In this document: positions 5,192 through 6,386 of the stretch, one piece after another
Numbering within the stretch: position 1 is the first letter of the stretch
Layout: each line of letters starts with the position of its first letter
Source of the DNA: Deltaproteobacteria bacterium
GTDB taxonomy: Bacteria; Desulfobacterota; Desulfomonilia; UBA1062
NCBI GenBank assembly: GCA_003643935.1
Contig: QMLJ01000077.1
Coordinates: forward strand, 1 to 6,386
DNA: 6,386 nucleotides
Direction of reading: 5' to 3'
Notes under the pieces: model-generated
The model's database searches: none
What the model was told of the DNA's origin: nothing
What the model saw: only the letters and a program-made list of their open reading frames with translations
Translations under genes and position numbers: made by a program

Positions 5192-6292
5192 ATGGCTAAA
5201 CGTTCAATGATTGAGAGTCTAGGAGTTTACATACCAGAGGGAAGGCTTAGCACAAAGGAACTATTAGAAGGCTGCAAGAATAGGCCAGACCTTGACCTTG
5301 AGGGCATAACAGGCATAAAGGAAAGGCCCGTGGTAGGTGAAAACGAGTATGTTCTTGACCTCTCCAGGAAGGCTGTCTCAAAGTGCTTTGAGGTGTCAAG
5401 GTACTCTCCAGAGGATATGGACATGGTAATCTGCGCAAATATCTCAAGGTATAATGGCCCGGATTACAAGGCCAATTTCGAGCCTTCAAACGCAGCGATC
5501 CTTGCAAAAGATTTTGATTTCTCAAATGCAATACTATTTGACGAGCCCAATGCATGCGCCGGGATGTTTACCGCTATATACGTGATGGATTCCTTCATCA
5601 GGGCCGGTATAATAAGGAGAGGTATCATAATAAGCGGTGAGTATCTTACTTGCCTTTCACGTACAGCCCAGAAGGAAATCAGCCAGCCCATTGATCCACA
5701 GTTTGCAAGCATGACGGTTGGCGACTCCGGGGCAGCCCTTGTACTTGACGGAACAGACAGAGAGGATATCGGATTCCATGACCTTGATGTATTCACCATT
5801 GCAAAGCACTGTGACCTCTGCATAGGCACTTGGAGCAAGGAGGAACACGGGGGCTTTGTCATGTACACGGACTCCGTGCGTATACACTCGGTCGCCATAG
5901 GATTAACCGCAGAGCACGTGGCAAGAAACGTTAAAGGAACAAAGTGGGAAGAGAGTAGCAACCATCATTACATCATGCATCAGACTGCCGTGAGGGCAAT
6001 AGAGACTACTATGAACAGCATAAACTCCATTACTGGATCAGAAGTCTGCTCACCTGATAATACCATAGTCAACGTGGTATACCGGGGAAACAGTGCATCA
6101 ACCGCCCACTTTGTTGCACTGTGGGATCATATAAAGAATAAGGCCATAAGATCCGGCGAGAACATACTCTTTGCAGTACAATCATCCGGGATAAACCTTG
6201 GCGTTGCAAAGTACACGCTGGATGATCTTCCAGCAAGGATACTGGCAGTGGAAGAGCCTGGCAGCGTGGAAATGATAGCAAGTGCTTCTTAA
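5192..6292 (+). CDS. 3-oxoacyl-ACP synthase III-like (KAS III / FabH-fold) enzyme
   Basis: This is a 366-residue thiolase-fold condensing enzyme related to FabH, which joins an acyl-CoA starter to malonyl-ACP. The catalytic Cys is C122 in DEPNACAGMFTAIYVMDS (117-134). The His is H263 in HHYIMHQTAVRAIE (258-271), and the Asn is N300 in YRGNSASTAHFVALWD (297-312), so the KAS III triad is complete. GDSGAALVLD (177-186) and the C-terminal SSGINLG (331-337) also match the family. At 366 residues it is about 50 longer than housekeeping FabH (about 317). DEPNAC replaces the usual D-x-x-A-A-C, so it is probably a specialised starter or head-to-head condensing enzyme rather than FabH itself. HMG-CoA synthase is a more distant alternative. 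A second gene starts 27 bp downstream, indicating an operon. Confidence 0.88.
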   Translation: MAKRSMIESLGVYIPEGRLSTKELLEGCKNRPDLDLEGITGIKERPVVGENEYVLDLSRKAVSKCFEVSRYSPEDMDMVICANISRYNGPDYKANFEPSNAAILAKDFDFSNAILFDEPNACAGMFTAIYVMDSFIRAGIIRRGIIISGEYLTCLSRTAQKEISQPIDPQFASMTVGDSGAALVLDGTDREDIGFHDLDVFTIAKHCDLCIGTWSKEEHGGFVMYTDSVRIHSVAIGLTAEHVARNVKGTKWEESSNHHYIMHQTAVRAIETTMNSINSITGSEVCSPDNTIVNVVYRGNSASTAHFVALWDHIKNKAIRSGENILFAVQSSGINLGVAKYTLDDLPARILAVEEPGSVEMIASAS

Positions 6293-6319
6293 CATAAACA
6301 AGGAAAGGAAGGGACAGAC

Positions 6320-6386
6320 ATGAGTGTGAAGATTTCATCCATAGGAAGGTTTGAAGATAACAGCGGGTCAACTACAACTTCCCTTG
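6320..6386 (+). CDS. Start of an unidentified gene, cut by window edge
   Basis: An ATG at 6320 opens a frame of 22 codons that continues past the edge, beginning MSVKISSIGRFEDNSG. It is preceded by GGAAGGG (6307-6313), a good Shine-Dalgarno at about six bases, and lies 27 bp after the ketoacyl synthase stop, so it is the next gene of that operon. The opening VKISSIGRF resembles the first strand of FabH-like proteins (a KI-x-x-IG-x-y pattern), which would make it a second, paralogous ketoacyl synthase, but 22 residues are too few to assign it. Confidence 0.7.
   Translation, partial: MSVKISSIGRFEDNSGSTTTSL

Noticed and set aside
5464..5961. A 165-codon minus-strand open frame
   Set aside because: It is antisense to the ketoacyl synthase gene, whose plus-strand product has an intact Cys-His-Asn triad and a strong Shine-Dalgarno.

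Overview
The window looks bacterial. Its genes are preceded either by purine-rich Shine-Dalgarno sequences or by sigma70-like -35/-10 pairs. GC content is moderate (mid-40s percent by eye), with heavy use of ATA (Ile) and AGG (Arg). That codon style fits groups such as Nitrospirota or Desulfobacterota, but the sequence alone cannot fix the lineage. An archaeal origin is less likely but not excluded. No rRNA, tRNA, CRISPR array, insertion sequence or integrase was seen.

Left part (1-2924). ilvD (dihydroxy-acid dehydratase, branched-chain amino acid synthesis) runs leftward and leaves the window at position 1, so only its last residues are missing. It has its own promoter and Shine-Dalgarno site. 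Upstream, also leftward, is a yjbQ/UPF0047 gene. It is divergent from a LysE/RhtB-type exporter gene running right. Both divergent genes have a -10 hexamer ending nine bases before the ATG, which predicts almost leaderless mRNAs.

Middle part (2942-4709). Two leftward genes lie 52 bp apart: a classical short-chain dehydrogenase/reductase, then an FkbM-family methyltransferase that converges on the exporter gene. They may form a small modification operon; their substrates are unknown.

Right part (4710-6386). An AT-rich spacer of about 480 bp holds one doubtful small cysteine-rich ORF, several inverted repeats and the upstream region of a rightward operon. That operon starts with a 366-residue ketoacyl-synthase-III-like enzyme with an intact Cys-His-Asn triad. 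A second gene begins 27 bp after it and is cut by the window edge.

The synthase, reductase and methyltransferase, divergently arranged around one regulatory spacer, could belong to a small lipid or secondary-metabolite pathway; this is inference. The most unusual DNA-level signal is a 22-base element over the yjbQ -35 region that recurs, with 21 of 22 bases kept and three inserted, upstream of the synthase operon.
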